Source: Dehalococcoidia bacterium
GTDB taxonomy: Bacteria > Chloroflexota > Dehalococcoidia > Dehalococcoidales > Fen-1064
NCBI GenBank assembly: GCA_011171075.1
Contig: DUFD01000019.1
Location: 1 to 64,000 of the forward strand
Direction: 5' to 3'
Length of the DNA stretch: 64,000 nucleotides
In this document: piece by piece, positions 1 through 8,999 of the stretch
Numbering within the stretch: the first letter of the stretch is position 1
How the letters are laid out: every line of letters starts with the position of its first letter
Notes under the pieces: generated by a model
What the model was told of the DNA's origin: nothing
Database searches by the model: none
The model's input: only the letters and a program-made list of their open reading frames with translations
Made by a program: the position numbers and the translations under genes

Positions 1-1057
1 CAACCTCCCAGCTGTCAATCCGCGAGTGGTCGCCGGGTATGCGGCTGGCGAGATGGTAAAGGAGTATCGTCGCCTCGGCGCTGTCTCCGATACCAGTCTC
101 CGGTGACTGAATACGACTCATTATTACCCCGGTAAGATGTAGCGGAGTGCGCAATATCGACGGCACCAACCATCTGCCGGAAGGTTCCAGACTGAGTCGG
201 ACCATTATTTCAAGGAGCGCCTCTCTCAGCGAGTGCGAGGTGATGGGAGGCCGTATACTGAGCGCCTCGGCCTGAATATTGCTGTAATCATGGCTGATGC
301 CCCGGTACCATTGCTTGATGAGGGAATCGACCCGGCTGTCCTCTACGATTGTGAAGATATCAGTGGCCAGCCTGCGGTTGCTGAAGAGGTTTAAGAATCT
401 CACCAGGTCTGTTTCTGCATGGTCAGTCTCTTTCCGGTCGAGAGGGAGGCCGAAATCACGGCAGAGGGTAGAGATGCGGTCGTCAATCTGGAGCTCGTAG
501 CTGCCGAACTCAACGTGTCCTATCTGGTGGGTGGCCATTACCTTGTACCAGGTGAAGTTCTGGGGTTTGTCGGGGTATTTATCGACGAACTCAGGCAGGA
601 AAATTACGTCGCCGTGTGTGAGGGACTCTGCCGAAGGTGACTGGCCGGTCATGAAGTCTTCGGTAGACAGGATGGGTGTTTTCCTGCCGGCCAGGGCCAG
701 GCAGTAGGTTTCGAGTACGTCTCTGGTGACGGCTAGCCCCACACCGGGGGAAAGCTCCTCAATCAGTCGTGCGCTTTTCCCTGTGCCGATGCGGAAGTAC
801 TCTATGCCGCTCTGCTCGCTCTTCCGCAGAAGCTCAAGGCCTTCGCGGAACCATGATTCCAGCCCGGCGGGTTTGACCCTTTCCGTGACGAAGGGGCAGT
901 TTCTCAGGAACTCCACGGCCGCATCACAGGAGAGAGGGACCGTCTCTTCGGTTAGGTCCAGGACGAGTGCATGCATGGAAGGAGGTATCTGCGGCATCAT
1001 GGCCTGCAGCTCGTTGATAATCAGTGGTGGAAATCCCTCAAGTGACCGGTCTATCAA
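1..1057 (-). CDS. NorD/CbbO-like VWA-partner protein, N-terminal part
   Basis: This minus-strand reading frame stays open from a TTG at 1057 to the left window edge (352 residues), so only the N-terminal part is present. An in-frame stop lies just upstream, no ATG precedes the TTG, and AGGA sits about 8 nt before it; the first internal ATG pair is some 20 codons in. Visible blocks include GKSARLIEEL, an acidic HGDVIFLPEF stretch and a THQIGHVEFG motif. These match the region ahead of the von Willebrand factor A domain in NorD/CbbO proteins; the VWA domain itself would lie outside the window. It follows the AAA+ gene by 50 nt. In known NorQ/NorD and CbbQ/CbbO pairs the two proteins form a chaperone that inserts metal or remodels an enzyme. 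The client is not visible here. The family call is moderately secure, the start less so. Confidence 0.68.
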   Translation of the reverse strand, partial: MIDRSLEGFPPLIINELQAMMPQIPPSMHALVLDLTEETVPLSCDAAVEFLRNCPFVTERVKPAGLESWFREGLELLRKSEQSGIEYFRIGTGKSARLIEELSPGVGLAVTRDVLETYCLALAGRKTPILSTEDFMTGQSPSAESLTHGDVIFLPEFVDKYPDKPQNFTWYKVMATHQIGHVEFGSYELQIDDRISTLCRDFGLPLDRKETDHAETDLVRFLNLFSNRRLATDIFTIVEDSRVDSLIKQWYRGISHDYSNIQAEALSIRPPITSHSLREALLEIMVRLSLEPSGRWLVPSILRTPLHLTGVIMSRIQSPETGIGDSAEATILLYHLASRIPGDHSRIDSWEV

Positions 1058-1107
1058 GGTACTGTTCCTGTTGTACGTTATCCGTCTGTATTATCCGGTA
1101 GATTGAC

Positions 1108-2007
1108 CTACTCAAAAATGCTGGAGACAACCTCTTCGAGACTCTGCTGCATGGCAGTCTCGTCCGAGATAGCCCAGACCACCGCCACCTGGCAGGCACG
1201 CCTTGGCGCAATGCCCTCTTTGATAAGCTGTCCGGCGTAGATGAGCAATCGGGTACTCACCCCTTCTTGGAGGTGATATTCCTTGAGGTTCCTCACCTTC
1301 TCGCCGAGTCGGGCCAGGTCCCAGGCCACCGTCTCAGATACACCGCTTTCATGCTTGATGACTTCCGCCTCGCGTTCCAGGGGAAGGTAATCAAACTCAA
1401 TCGCCACGAACCGCTGGCGGGTGCTCTGCTTCAGGTCTTTCAGGGTGCTCTGGTAGCCGGGATTGTACGAGACCACCAGCAGGAAACCGTCGCTGGCTTC
1501 GATAACCTCGCCCTTTTTCTCGACCGGCAGAATCCGGCGGTGGTCAGTAAGGGGATGGACGAGTACGGTGGTGTCCTTCCTTGCCTCGACAATCTCATCG
1601 AGGTAGCAGATGGCCCCGGCCTTTACCGCCCTTGAGAGCGGGCCGTCAATCCACTTCGTGGAGTCGCCCTCCAGGAGGTACCTCCCGACAAGGTCGCTGG
1701 CGGTCAGGTCCTCATGACAGGCAACGGTTATCAGGGGAATCGCCTGCTGCTTGCTTGAGGCGCCGGTCTGCCGGGAACGGGGTTTGACCACGGTGAGCGG
1801 CCGGCCCAGGCGGTAGGCCATGTACTCCAGGAACCTGGTCTTACCGCATCCCGTCGGTCCCTTGAGGAGCACCGGTATTTTCTGGGAATAGGCAACCTCG
1901 AACAGCTTTACCTCATCCCTGATGGGCACATAAAATGGTTCCTCTTCAATTATGTACTCCTCGACCAGGTGTTCCCGGTACGAGGTCTGTTGCACCTGAG
2001 CTGACAT
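1108..2007 (-). CDS. MoxR-class AAA+ ATPase (NorQ/CbbQ-like)
   Basis: A AAA+ ATPase of the NorQ/CbbQ group, expected to form hexamers that work with a VWA partner to remodel or metallate an enzyme. Walker A GPTGCGKT is near residue 50 and Walker B ICYLDE near residue 133. The [16 protein letters not shown] block typical of NorQ lies between them. The chosen ATG at 2007 has GAGGAG 8 nt upstream; an in-frame GTG at 2031 would add eight residues but has no comparable site. About 21 extra residues (TVVKPR...QQAIPL) sit between the helix ending GRPL and the ITVACHED strand, where relatives run straight on. The VWA-partner gene starts 50 nt downstream, so the two are probably one operon. Confidence 0.85.
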   Translation of the reverse strand: MSAQVQQTSYREHLVEEYIIEEEPFYVPIRDEVKLFEVAYSQKIPVLLKGPTGCGKTRFLEYMAYRLGRPLTVVKPRSRQTGASSKQQAIPLITVACHEDLTASDLVGRYLLEGDSTKWIDGPLSRAVKAGAICYLDEIVEARKDTTVLVHPLTDHRRILPVEKKGEVIEASDGFLLVVSYNPGYQSTLKDLKQSTRQRFVAIEFDYLPLEREAEVIKHESGVSETVAWDLARLGEKVRNLKEYHLQEGVSTRLLIYAGQLIKEGIAPRRACQVAVVWAISDETAMQQSLEEVVSSIFE

Positions 2008-2139
2008 CTTGGTTTTCTCCTCGAAGTACACCCGCTGTATTATTCGAATTCACACGGCTCCCAGGATTTGATTGTAGCATCCTGACGTACTGCTGCGCAA
2101 TCTAAGCCTGAGCCGTAGTCCACTCAGTCCTACCATCCC

Positions 2140-2450
2140 TTTATCAGGTGGTAAACGATGCAAGGGGACACCCCTTTGAACCCCCTTCCAAAGGGGTTCC
2201 ACCCCTCTGGACACCCCAAAACGGTGTGAGGGTTCGATTTTAGGCAGGCGCTTTCGCACCTAGAAGTAAGCCAGAAACGAGGACACAATATTACCTGTTC
2301 ATCAGGGGAAATAACCACCTAAAAACCCAGGGTTGCCTTCAAATGATAAAAAGGGCGTTAAAGAGGGGCACAGCCCCTCTTACTATTTACCTTCCCCTTC
2401 CCTTCTGGGGAAGGGGATTAAGGGGATGGGGCCTCCAATACCAAACAGGC
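2140..2450. repeat. Intergenic cluster of G/C-run hairpins
   Basis: The 532-nt gap between the divergent ATPase and sirtuin genes holds no convincing gene. It carries a cluster of short inverted repeats made of G and C runs: AAGGGG/CCCCTT at 2162-2176 (3-nt loop), AGGGG/CCCCT at 2192-2206, and a perfect 9-bp stem AAGAGGGGC/GCCCCTCTT at 2361-2381 with loop ACA. Nearby, CTTCCCC pairs with GGGGAAG at about 2391-2413. The pattern resembles a decayed dispersed element (REP-like or a dead miniature transposon) rather than a single terminator. The promoter of the sirtuin gene presumably lies in 2450-2539. Confidence 0.5.
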
Positions 2451-2539
2451 GTGAAGCCCTATTAGATATACTAATGTATAAACGGGCACAGAGCATATCC
2501 TGCGCCACCGTGCTAAAATAGGTATTAGAGGCATTAATA

Positions 2540-3241
2540 ATGAGTGAATCCGATTTGAATGACAGGATTGAGACCCTGGTGCAGTGGATTTCGCAAGCGC
2601 AACACCTGGTTGTCTTCACTGGCGCCGGCATCAGTACTGAGTCGGGTCTGCCGGATTTCAGGGGGCCCGATGGTCTCTGGACACGCAGGGACAAAGGACT
2701 GCCCCCGCCGCAGTTCGACTGGTCATCAGCCAAACCAAATCAATCACACATAGCGATAGCACAGCTCCAGGATATGGGAAAACTTGCCTTTCTCATCTCC
2801 CAGAATATCGATAACCTTCATCTGGAATCGGGGATAAACCCCGATTCGCTGGCCGAGCTGCACGGTAACCTGACAAAGCTGCGCTGCCGTAAGTGCGGCT
2901 ACAAGTGTGATAGCTTTCCGGATTTGAAGACGTGTCCCCTCTGTAAAGGTGAACTTCGTACCAGCGTGGTGAATTTCGGCGACCCCATGCCTGCCGATGA
3001 GGTAGAAAAAGCGGAATGGCACTCGCGCCGCAGCGACCTCTTTATCGTGGCTGGCTCTAGCCTGGTGGTCTACCCGGCAGCCGATATGCCTAGAATAGCC
3101 TTCCAGTCCGGCTCAAAGCTGGTAATTATCAATCGGGGGGAAACCCCTCTGGATGGCGTATGTCATCTCCGCTTCCAGGAGGCCGTCGGAGAGGTACTGG
3201 TCCCGGTAGTGGCCCGGCTGCAGGAAATAATGGACTCTTGA
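2540..3241 (+). CDS. cobB: SIR2-family NAD-dependent protein deacylase
   Basis: A sirtuin of 233 residues, the normal size for bacterial CobB. Sirtuins remove acyl groups from protein lysines, using NAD and yielding nicotinamide and O-acyl-ADP-ribose in the cytoplasm. The Rossmann motif GAGIS is at residues 28-32, followed by GLPDFRG. The NAD/acyl-lysine motif reads SQNIDNLH (87-94, where TQNID is usual) and the general-base His is H108 in LHGN. A zinc module is formed by C116, C119, C132 and C135. The VNFGDPMP and AGSSLVVYPA blocks complete the family pattern. It appears monocistronic, and a separate promoter precedes the next gene. Substrates cannot be inferred from context. Confidence 0.93.
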   Translation: MSESDLNDRIETLVQWISQAQHLVVFTGAGISTESGLPDFRGPDGLWTRRDKGLPPPQFDWSSAKPNQSHIAIAQLQDMGKLAFLISQNIDNLHLESGINPDSLAELHGNLTKLRCRKCGYKCDSFPDLKTCPLCKGELRTSVVNFGDPMPADEVEKAEWHSRRSDLFIVAGSSLVVYPAADMPRIAFQSGSKLVIINRGETPLDGVCHLRFQEAVGEVLVPVVARLQEIMDS

Positions 3242-3265
3242 AGGTTCTTAAATCCTTGTGTGAGC

Positions 3266-3294
3266 TTGACATGGCCAGGCCAGTCGCTTAGAGT
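3266..3294 (+). promoter_or_regulatory. Sigma70-type promoter for the MBL-fold gene
   Basis: TTGACA at 3266-3271 is separated by 17 nt from TAGAGT at 3289-3294. A perfect -35 with consensus spacing and a 4/6 -10 sit about 65 nt upstream of the chosen start at 3360, in the gap after the sirtuin gene. Confidence 0.5.
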
Positions 3295-3359
3295 GTCCTT
3301 TATATAGTTGTTGTAGTGCAGCCATTGTAGAAGAGATGGTAGAAAAGAGGAGTCCAGGA

Positions 3360-4613
3360 ATGCCGGATTCACATAGGGACTATGTTACGGTTACCAAGGA
3401 ACAGTTGGGTGGTGGCGTACACCTGACCAGTCTCCTGTTCCGTCCCGGTGGTAATGTATATGTCCTGACCTATATGAAGAACGGACAGAAGATGCATACC
3501 CTTGTCGACGCCGGTGATTACCGTTACCACGGCGAGATGCTGAGTGTTCTGGCGGAGAATGATATTTCGCCTGCTGATATAGAGAGGATAATCATCACGC
3601 ATCGCCATCCTGACCATACCGGGCTGGCGTATTTGCTGGCCAAGGAGTCGGGTGCGAAGATTACCGCCCATCACACCTTCAGGGGTTTTGTAGAGAGTGG
3701 TGGCAGTAGTATGGAACGGAGATGGCTGGGCGACTTCGACCCGTCCCGGTTAAGGGAGTGCGAAATCGAGTATCTTGCCGAGGCAGATACGGGTAACACG
3801 GTAAGACTCGCCGGAATTGATTTTCCGAGTCTGGCGGAGGCGGTTGATATTGGTGAGGGGGGACGACTCGACATTCTCGGCGGCCCGAGAACCCGAATGA
3901 CCCATAGTCCCGACCAGATAGTTGCGCTTTATTCGCCCCGGAGCGACCCGCATCCCCACGAACATACCAGCGGTGATTTCCGGCCTACGGATGACGTTAT
4001 CTTTTCCGGCGACCTCTGGTTGATGAGAGGACCGATGTTCAATCAGAGTGGTACTGATATTATGTGGCACCTGCGAGTCGGCTTACGCCAGATGAGGAAC
4101 ATGATGTCGGGTGGGGGCATGATGCGGAGAGACCCCCGTGAACAGGACGCAGAGGCGAAGGACGCGTTGAAGAAGGGTTTCTGCCTGATCCGGGTAAAAC
4201 CCGGGCACGGCGACGAGTTTCTGGGGAGCCGGATTATTCCCCGCAGCCTGCTGGCAGAAAACGACATGCTGGTCGAGTTTGGCTACCCGCTGAGTGCCGG
4301 GAAAGCGGTTCTGAAGTCGGTGGAGCTAGCCCCGAAAGTATCTGCCCGGCGCGAACAGGCGTATGTAAACTTTGCCGAAGAACTGGTTCTGTGGACGGAG
4401 CTTGGCTATACACCGGACGAGATTAGCGGGTTGCTCGTGCGTATATACCGCGAGCAGACCGGAGGGGGGCCGCTGGTTGAGAGGGACCGGCATGAGAGAA
4501 GGGAACAGCTTAGGACACAACTTGCCAGACTGAGTGGGGATGAAACGCAGCCTGCCGAGATTCGCCGGATAGCTGAGTCTACCCAGGTGTTACTGACGTC
4601 GGCTCTTTTTTAA
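3360..4613 (+). CDS. Metallo-beta-lactamase-fold hydrolase
   Basis: A cytoplasmic MBL-fold metallohydrolase of 417 residues. The metal-binding signature THRHPDH is near residues 80-86, and a later IFSGDLW block supplies the bridging Asp. An ATG at 3360 preceded by AGGAG at about 7 nt is preferred over an ATG 24 nt earlier that has a poor site. The protein is longer than the basic fold. Between the metal site and the second Asp is an unusual insert rich in Gly, Arg and His, and a 150-residue C-terminal region is predicted helical. Substrate is unknown: MBL-fold proteins of this layout include lactonases, glyoxalase-like enzymes and sulfatases, and nothing here separates them. It has its own likely promoter and is followed by an independent gene. 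Confidence 0.75.
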   Translation: MPDSHRDYVTVTKEQLGGGVHLTSLLFRPGGNVYVLTYMKNGQKMHTLVDAGDYRYHGEMLSVLAENDISPADIERIIITHRHPDHTGLAYLLAKESGAKITAHHTFRGFVESGGSSMERRWLGDFDPSRLRECEIEYLAEADTGNTVRLAGIDFPSLAEAVDIGEGGRLDILGGPRTRMTHSPDQIVALYSPRSDPHPHEHTSGDFRPTDDVIFSGDLWLMRGPMFNQSGTDIMWHLRVGLRQMRNMMSGGGMMRRDPREQDAEAKDALKKGFCLIRVKPGHGDEFLGSRIIPRSLLAENDMLVEFGYPLSAGKAVLKSVELAPKVSARREQAYVNFAEELVLWTELGYTPDEISGLLVRIYREQTGGGPLVERDRHERREQLRTQLARLSGDETQPAEIRRIAESTQVLLTSALF

Positions 4614-4687
4614 AGCTCCGTACTGGTTCGATTTGAGTGATTACCCTGACCTGATAATTAGAGGATTTATTATAAGGGTAATTTGAT

Positions 4688-6001
4688 ATGACTAAGATTG
4701 TATTCATCGGTGCCGGTAGCGTTGTCTTCGCCAAGAACCTCCTCTTTGACATCCTGTCATTCCCTGCACTCCGTGAAGTGACCATTTCGCTAATGGATGT
4801 CGATTCCCGAAAACTCGGCATGATAGAGAAATTAGCCCGTCGCATGGTTGCCCAGGAGAAAATGGGAGCTGAAATAGAGGCTACACTCAATCGCAGGGAC
4901 GCTCTCAGGGGGGCTGATTTCATTGTTACTATGTTTCAGATAGGCGGTCTGGCTGCATTCGAGCCGGACATCAATATCCCGCTGAAGTATGGTGTGAAAC
5001 AGGCAGTCGGAGATACCCTTGGTCCTGGTGGCGTCTTTCGTTTCTTGCGAACGGCCCCGGTTCTCAAGTCGATTGCAGAAGATATGGCTGAACTATGCCC
5101 TGACGCCCTATGGATAAACTACGTGAATCCAATGGCGATGAACTGCTGGTATATTAACCGGGTTTCTGCTATCAAGAACGTTGGCCTGTGTCACAGTGTA
5201 CAGGGTACTTCTGCTATGCTGGCAGAGAGGATTGGTGCGCCCATGGACGAAATATCTTTCGTCTGTGCCGGCATTAACCACATGGCCTGGTTTCTGGAGT
5301 ACAAGTGGAATGGTGAGGATGCTTATCCTCTGATTCGGGAGAAATGCAAGGACCCTGAGGTTTACACGCTCGATGTTGCCAGAATAGAAATCCTCAAGGC
5401 CTTTGGTTACTATGTTACTGAGTCCAGTCACCATATGTCGGAATATGTCCCGTACTTTCGGAAGTCGGAGGAATGGATCGAGCGAATTCACCGTGACGCT
5501 AACTGGAATGACCAGAAGGTTTATGACGGGATGGTGCTACAGCTGTACCGGGACCAGGAGGGGGAGTTCGAGAGAAGGGTGGAGAGATTGCTGAGTAAGG
5601 AGCATCTGGAACTCACGAGAAGTGACGAATACGGTGCCTTCATTATCCATTCAGTAGTGGCTGGTGACCCCACAGTAATTCACGGAAACGTAGAGAATAA
5701 GGGGCTAATCACAAATCTGCCGGAGGGTTGTTGTGTCGAGGTGCCCTGTCTCGTCGACCAGAATGGTATCAGACCTACACCTGTTGGTTCTCTTCCTGTC
5801 CAGCTTGCCGCACTTAATCTGACTAATATCAATGTTCAGGCACTGGCTGTGGAAGCGGCTATTACTGCAGATAGGGAGTACGTTTATCAGGCAATCATGA
5901 TGGACCCGCTAACATCGGCGGTACTGACACTACCTGAAATCCGCAGCATGGTTAGCGAGATGTTTGAGGCTGAGAACGAATGGTTGCCGCAGTTCAAATA
6001 G
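4688..6001 (+). CDS. melA: GH4 alpha-galactosidase-type glycosidase
   Basis: A family GH4 glycoside hydrolase of 437 residues, the usual size. GH4 enzymes need NAD and a divalent metal and cleave by an oxidation-elimination route. The dinucleotide motif GAGSVVF is at residues 8-14. The metal ligands are recognisable as C168 in GLCHSVQGT and H198 in CAGINHMAWF, a combination typical of the alpha-galactosidase/alpha-galacturonidase branch. The NPMAMN block lies at 147-152. There is no signal peptide, so it acts on imported sugars. No transporter for alpha-galactosides adjoins it, and the downstream genes are convergent. Alpha-galacturonidase is the main alternative. Confidence 0.88.
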   Translation: MTKIVFIGAGSVVFAKNLLFDILSFPALREVTISLMDVDSRKLGMIEKLARRMVAQEKMGAEIEATLNRRDALRGADFIVTMFQIGGLAAFEPDINIPLKYGVKQAVGDTLGPGGVFRFLRTAPVLKSIAEDMAELCPDALWINYVNPMAMNCWYINRVSAIKNVGLCHSVQGTSAMLAERIGAPMDEISFVCAGINHMAWFLEYKWNGEDAYPLIREKCKDPEVYTLDVARIEILKAFGYYVTESSHHMSEYVPYFRKSEEWIERIHRDANWNDQKVYDGMVLQLYRDQEGEFERRVERLLSKEHLELTRSDEYGAFIIHSVVAGDPTVIHGNVENKGLITNLPEGCCVEVPCLVDQNGIRPTPVGSLPVQLAALNLTNINVQALAVEAAITADREYVYQAIMMDPLTSAVLTLPEIRSMVSEMFEAENEWLPQFK

Positions 6002-6007
6002 AGAAAG

Positions 6008-6044
6008 CTACCGGTCTGCAGCAAGCTTTTCTGTCTTCCGGTAG
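6008..6044. terminator. Possible bidirectional terminator between convergent genes
   Basis: CTACCGG at 6008-6014 is complemented by CCGGTAG at 6038-6044 across a 23-nt loop. The inverted repeat fills the 43-nt gap between the GH4 stop and the stop of the convergent ABC permease. There is no clear U-tract, so this rests on position and symmetry. Confidence 0.4.
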
Positions 6045-6839
6045 TCACTCCATGCCTTTTCTGTTGGCAATAAGGACGCTGGCCACGAAGCTGACAACGG
6101 TATAGACTGCCATAACCGCAATGCCCGGACCGAAATCGGGCCCGTAAGTCTCCAGAGTAACACGGCCTCCCGGCCCTACAAACAGACTTCGTTGCCCCAG
6201 GACGCTGATTATCAACTCCCCTGAGTATGTCACGATGAACCATGGTTCTATGTCCTGGCTCGAAAGGACGCCGGATACCACCGGCAGTACCAGCATTAGA
6301 AGAACAAAGCCGAGGATTGTCGATGCAATCGAACGTTTCAGGATGCTGCTGAAGAAGAACACCACGCTTACCACGCTGGTAACATATATCGAGGCTGTCA
6401 AGTAAGACTGTGCTAACTCTGGCGGGATTTCGCTCGCGCCATAGAGATGTATCGTCTGCAGTACCATGATAATGTAGTACAGCGTGACCACGAGGAAGGT
6501 AGTAATCAATGCCGCGATATATTTGCCCACGAATATCGACGTGCGACTCTGCGGTGTCGGGAACAATAGCAACCCCGTTTTGCTCTCGAACTCGCCGGAT
6601 ATGGCATCGCCAGCGAACATCGCCGCCGAAATTATCATCAGTATGGACAGGAATCTCAGGCTGGCAATCGAAAACCGGCCGGCCGTGTCGGGGGTGGTTG
6701 CGTAGAAAATCAGGGGCACCAGGATTGCCAGCGCCGCAATAATGAGCAACCTTCTCCTTCTCAGATGCTTCCGCAGTTCGAACGCGGTGGAAAGGTAGAT
6801 ATCGTAAAGCTCACCTTTCATGACACCCCAGGACGCCAT
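6045..6839 (-). CDS. ABC-2 family transporter permease
   Basis: An integral membrane permease of 264 residues with about six hydrophobic segments, the first at residues 32-50 after a basic N-terminus containing ELRKHLRRRR. Layout and size fit the ABC-2 export family, in which a dimer of permeases partners a separate ATPase. Its ATG follows the ATPase stop directly (TGA then ATG), so the two are translationally coupled. The mid-region has typical ABC-2 features, including a loop with SGEFESKTG between helices two and three. The substrate is unknown; relatives export drugs, lipids or bacteriocins, or act in sodium extrusion. Confidence 0.82.
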   Translation of the reverse strand: MASWGVMKGELYDIYLSTAFELRKHLRRRRLLIIAALAILVPLIFYATTPDTAGRFSIASLRFLSILMIISAAMFAGDAISGEFESKTGLLLFPTPQSRTSIFVGKYIAALITTFLVVTLYYIIMVLQTIHLYGASEIPPELAQSYLTASIYVTSVVSVVFFFSSILKRSIASTILGFVLLMLVLPVVSGVLSSQDIEPWFIVTYSGELIISVLGQRSLFVGPGGRVTLETYGPDFGPGIAVMAVYTVVSFVASVLIANRKGME

Positions 6840-7784
6840 TCAGTCTGCCCCCTTATTTTCGTTCATGATGGAGATATAGTAGTCTTCAAGATCCATACTT
6901 TCCAGGCTGTATGACACTATTTCGTAGTCCAGCGACACCAGCTGTCTCAGTATCCGGGAACTAGTTTCTAACTCTCCGTCGAATTGTATCCGTGCTATGT
7001 TATCCTCGAGCTCAACACCGTTTATCAGTTGAACTGATTTTAATGCTTCCAGCCTTTCGTCTGAAAGTGGCTCCAGGAACCTCACATTGATTACGCTGTA
7101 TTTCATATTGCTCTCGATATTCTTGATGGAATCGGAAGCAATTACCCTCCCCTTGTTCAGGAAAATTACCCTGTTACAGACCTCGGCGACCTCCCCTAAC
7201 AGGTGTGAGCTTAGAAAAATGGTCATACCCCCGCTGTGGAATCGTTTAATCAGTTCTCTGACCTCCACGATTCCCGCCGGGTCCAGACCAAGGACGGGCT
7301 CATCGAGAAGCACTATCTCCGGCTCATGGAAGATTGCTTTAGTTAACACCAGTCTTCTCAGCATTCCTGTGCTGAAAGCACCGATTTTCTTGTGCTCCCA
7401 TGCCGATAACTCAACCAGTTCCAGGGTCTCCTTGATTCTGCGGTCTATCTGGTCGTTGCCCATCCGGTAGACCTTGCCGAAGTAGGTCAGCATCTCGTGG
7501 GGCGTGAGATAGTCGTAAATACCGGGGACTTCGATTAACGCGCCGACTTTGTAGAAGGCTTCTCTCGGTGCTTTATTCACATCGACACCGTCGATGTAGG
7601 CATGTCCTGATGTAGACCTGATGAGTTTGCTGAGTATCTTTATGGTTGTGGTCTTTCCGGCACCGTTCGGGCCGACATATCCAACGACATCGCCTTTACC
7701 CACTTCTATAGAGACATTGTCAAGGGCGGTGAAGTTTTTACCGTATTTCTTCACCAGATTCTCTGTCTTAATCGCGTATTCCAT
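6840..7784 (-). CDS. ABC transporter ATP-binding protein
   Basis: The ATPase of an ABC-2 exporter, 314 residues. Walker A GPNGAGKTT is at residues 38-46, the signature loop reads FSTGMLRR in place of LSGGQ, and Walker B is IVLLDEP followed by VLGLDPAG and the switch His in LSSHLL. The first 220 residues form the nucleotide-binding domain; the remaining 90 or so are a C-terminal extension common in BcrA/CcmA-like drug-resistance ATPases. It is the first gene of a two-gene operon with the abutting permease. The 138-nt gap upstream is shared with the divergent galE, so both promoters should lie there. Confidence 0.9.
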   Translation of the reverse strand: MEYAIKTENLVKKYGKNFTALDNVSIEVGKGDVVGYVGPNGAGKTTTIKILSKLIRSTSGHAYIDGVDVNKAPREAFYKVGALIEVPGIYDYLTPHEMLTYFGKVYRMGNDQIDRRIKETLELVELSAWEHKKIGAFSTGMLRRLVLTKAIFHEPEIVLLDEPVLGLDPAGIVEVRELIKRFHSGGMTIFLSSHLLGEVAEVCNRVIFLNKGRVIASDSIKNIESNMKYSVINVRFLEPLSDERLEALKSVQLINGVELEDNIARIQFDGELETSSRILRQLVSLDYEIVSYSLESMDLEDYYISIMNENKGAD

Positions 7785-7922
7785 TACCCTACCCCGCTGT
7801 TTTCAGGCAGATACTATAGTTACACGACTGAGTGGCATAAATCAAGAGGGTAATCGGGGAGACAGTGGCTTGTCAAGGAGGGGCGTAGCAAGTATTATAG
7901 TTGACATACATGGAGGGATGTG

Positions 7923-8900
7923 ATGGATGTACTGGTCACCGGGGCAGCAGGATATGTCGGCAGCGTTGTTAGTGAGCAGTTGCTGGCTGGAGGCCATCGG
8001 GTTATTGCCCTTGACAATCTGGGCCAGGGTCACCGTGCTGCCTTGGGGCCTGAGGTAGATTTCATTCAGGTCGACTTGTGTGACGCCCCCAGGTTGGATG
8101 ACATTTTTTCTGGGCGTAATATCGATGCCGTGATGCATCTAGCGGCGCTGAGCATAGTCCCCCACTCAGTCAGTAACCCTGAGGAGTACTTTCAGACAAA
8201 CGTCATTGGCGGGCTCAATCTCTTAAATAGCATGCTCAAAAATAATGTAACCCGACTCGTCTTTTCGTCCAGCGCTTCCGTTTACGGCATACCGGAAAGC
8301 ATCCCGGTCACCGAGGATTCGCCACAGATTCCCATACATCCCTACGGTGAGTGTAAGGTCATGTTTGAACGAATCCTGAAATGGTACGGCGAAGCCTACG
8401 GACTGAACTCGATTTCGCTGCGGTACTTCAACGCCGCCGGTGCCACCTCGCTGCACGGCGAGCATCACCAGCCAGAGACACACCTGATTCCCAACGTACT
8501 CAAAGTACCACTGGGGAAGGTAGACCATGTAACCATATTTGCCAATGATTACGAGACTGAGGACGGCACCTGTGTGCGCGACTACGTTCACGTGATCGAT
8601 ATCGCTGATGCCCATCTGAAGGCCTTGAACGCCATCGCTGGTGCCGGGACAAAGGCATATAATCTGGGCAGCGGCACGGGTTACTCAAACCTTCAGGTGG
8701 TGAGGATGGTCGAGCAGGTGAGTGGCGTCAGTGTTCCGGTTGTTTTTGAATCGCGCAGGGCCGGCGACCCGCCGGTACTGGTGGCCAGTTCCGATTTGGC
8801 CGGAAAAGAGCTTGGCTGGGTTCCCCAATATGGGCTGGAAGAAATCGTACAAAGCGCCTGGCAGTGGCAAAGTAAGTTTCTGGATGGATACTCCGACTGA
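7923..8900 (+). CDS. galE: UDP-glucose 4-epimerase
   Basis: An extended short-chain dehydrogenase that interconverts UDP-glucose and UDP-galactose using bound NAD, 325 residues. The NAD motif GAAGYVG is at the N-terminus. The catalytic SSAS/YGECK pair (Ser and Tyr-x3-Lys) and the RYFNAAGA and DYVHVIDIADAH blocks are characteristic of GalE. ATG 7923 is preferred over GTG 7920 because GGAGG lies 6 nt before the ATG and only 3 nt before the GTG. Its last 21 codons are nearly repeated at 11258-11323, so this gene was probably once directly upstream of the nucleotidyltransferase at 11348. It could supply UDP-galactose to the polysaccharide locus. Confidence 0.92.
   Translation: MDVLVTGAAGYVGSVVSEQLLAGGHRVIALDNLGQGHRAALGPEVDFIQVDLCDAPRLDDIFSGRNIDAVMHLAALSIVPHSVSNPEEYFQTNVIGGLNLLNSMLKNNVTRLVFSSSASVYGIPESIPVTEDSPQIPIHPYGECKVMFERILKWYGEAYGLNSISLRYFNAAGATSLHGEHHQPETHLIPNVLKVPLGKVDHVTIFANDYETEDGTCVRDYVHVIDIADAHLKALNAIAGAGTKAYNLGSGTGYSNLQVVRMVEQVSGVSVPVVFESRRAGDPPVLVASSDLAGKELGWVPQYGLEEIVQSAWQWQSKFLDGYSD
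8851..8893 (+). repeat. 43-bp exact direct repeat, copy 1 (galE 3' end)
   Basis: The 43 nt at 8851-8893, inside the last codons of galE, recur exactly at 11274-11316. The two copies bracket the asparagine-synthetase-like gene and about 2.4 kb in total. Outside the 43 nt both copies still encode the same C-terminal peptide with synonymous and conservative differences, so the homology is of coding origin. Confidence 0.9.
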
Positions 8901-8999
8901 GAGCAGAAGACTATTATGTCTATTTTTTGATAACTGTGTGAAGAGTGAATTAGGTATATACCTTAGCCTTTATTAGGAGCAAGGAGACCGGGCAGGACT

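Noticed and set aside
726-1106. Open frames on the plus strand across 297-1106
   Set aside because: The minus strand is open through the whole segment and has NorD-like motifs; the plus-strand frames are its complement.
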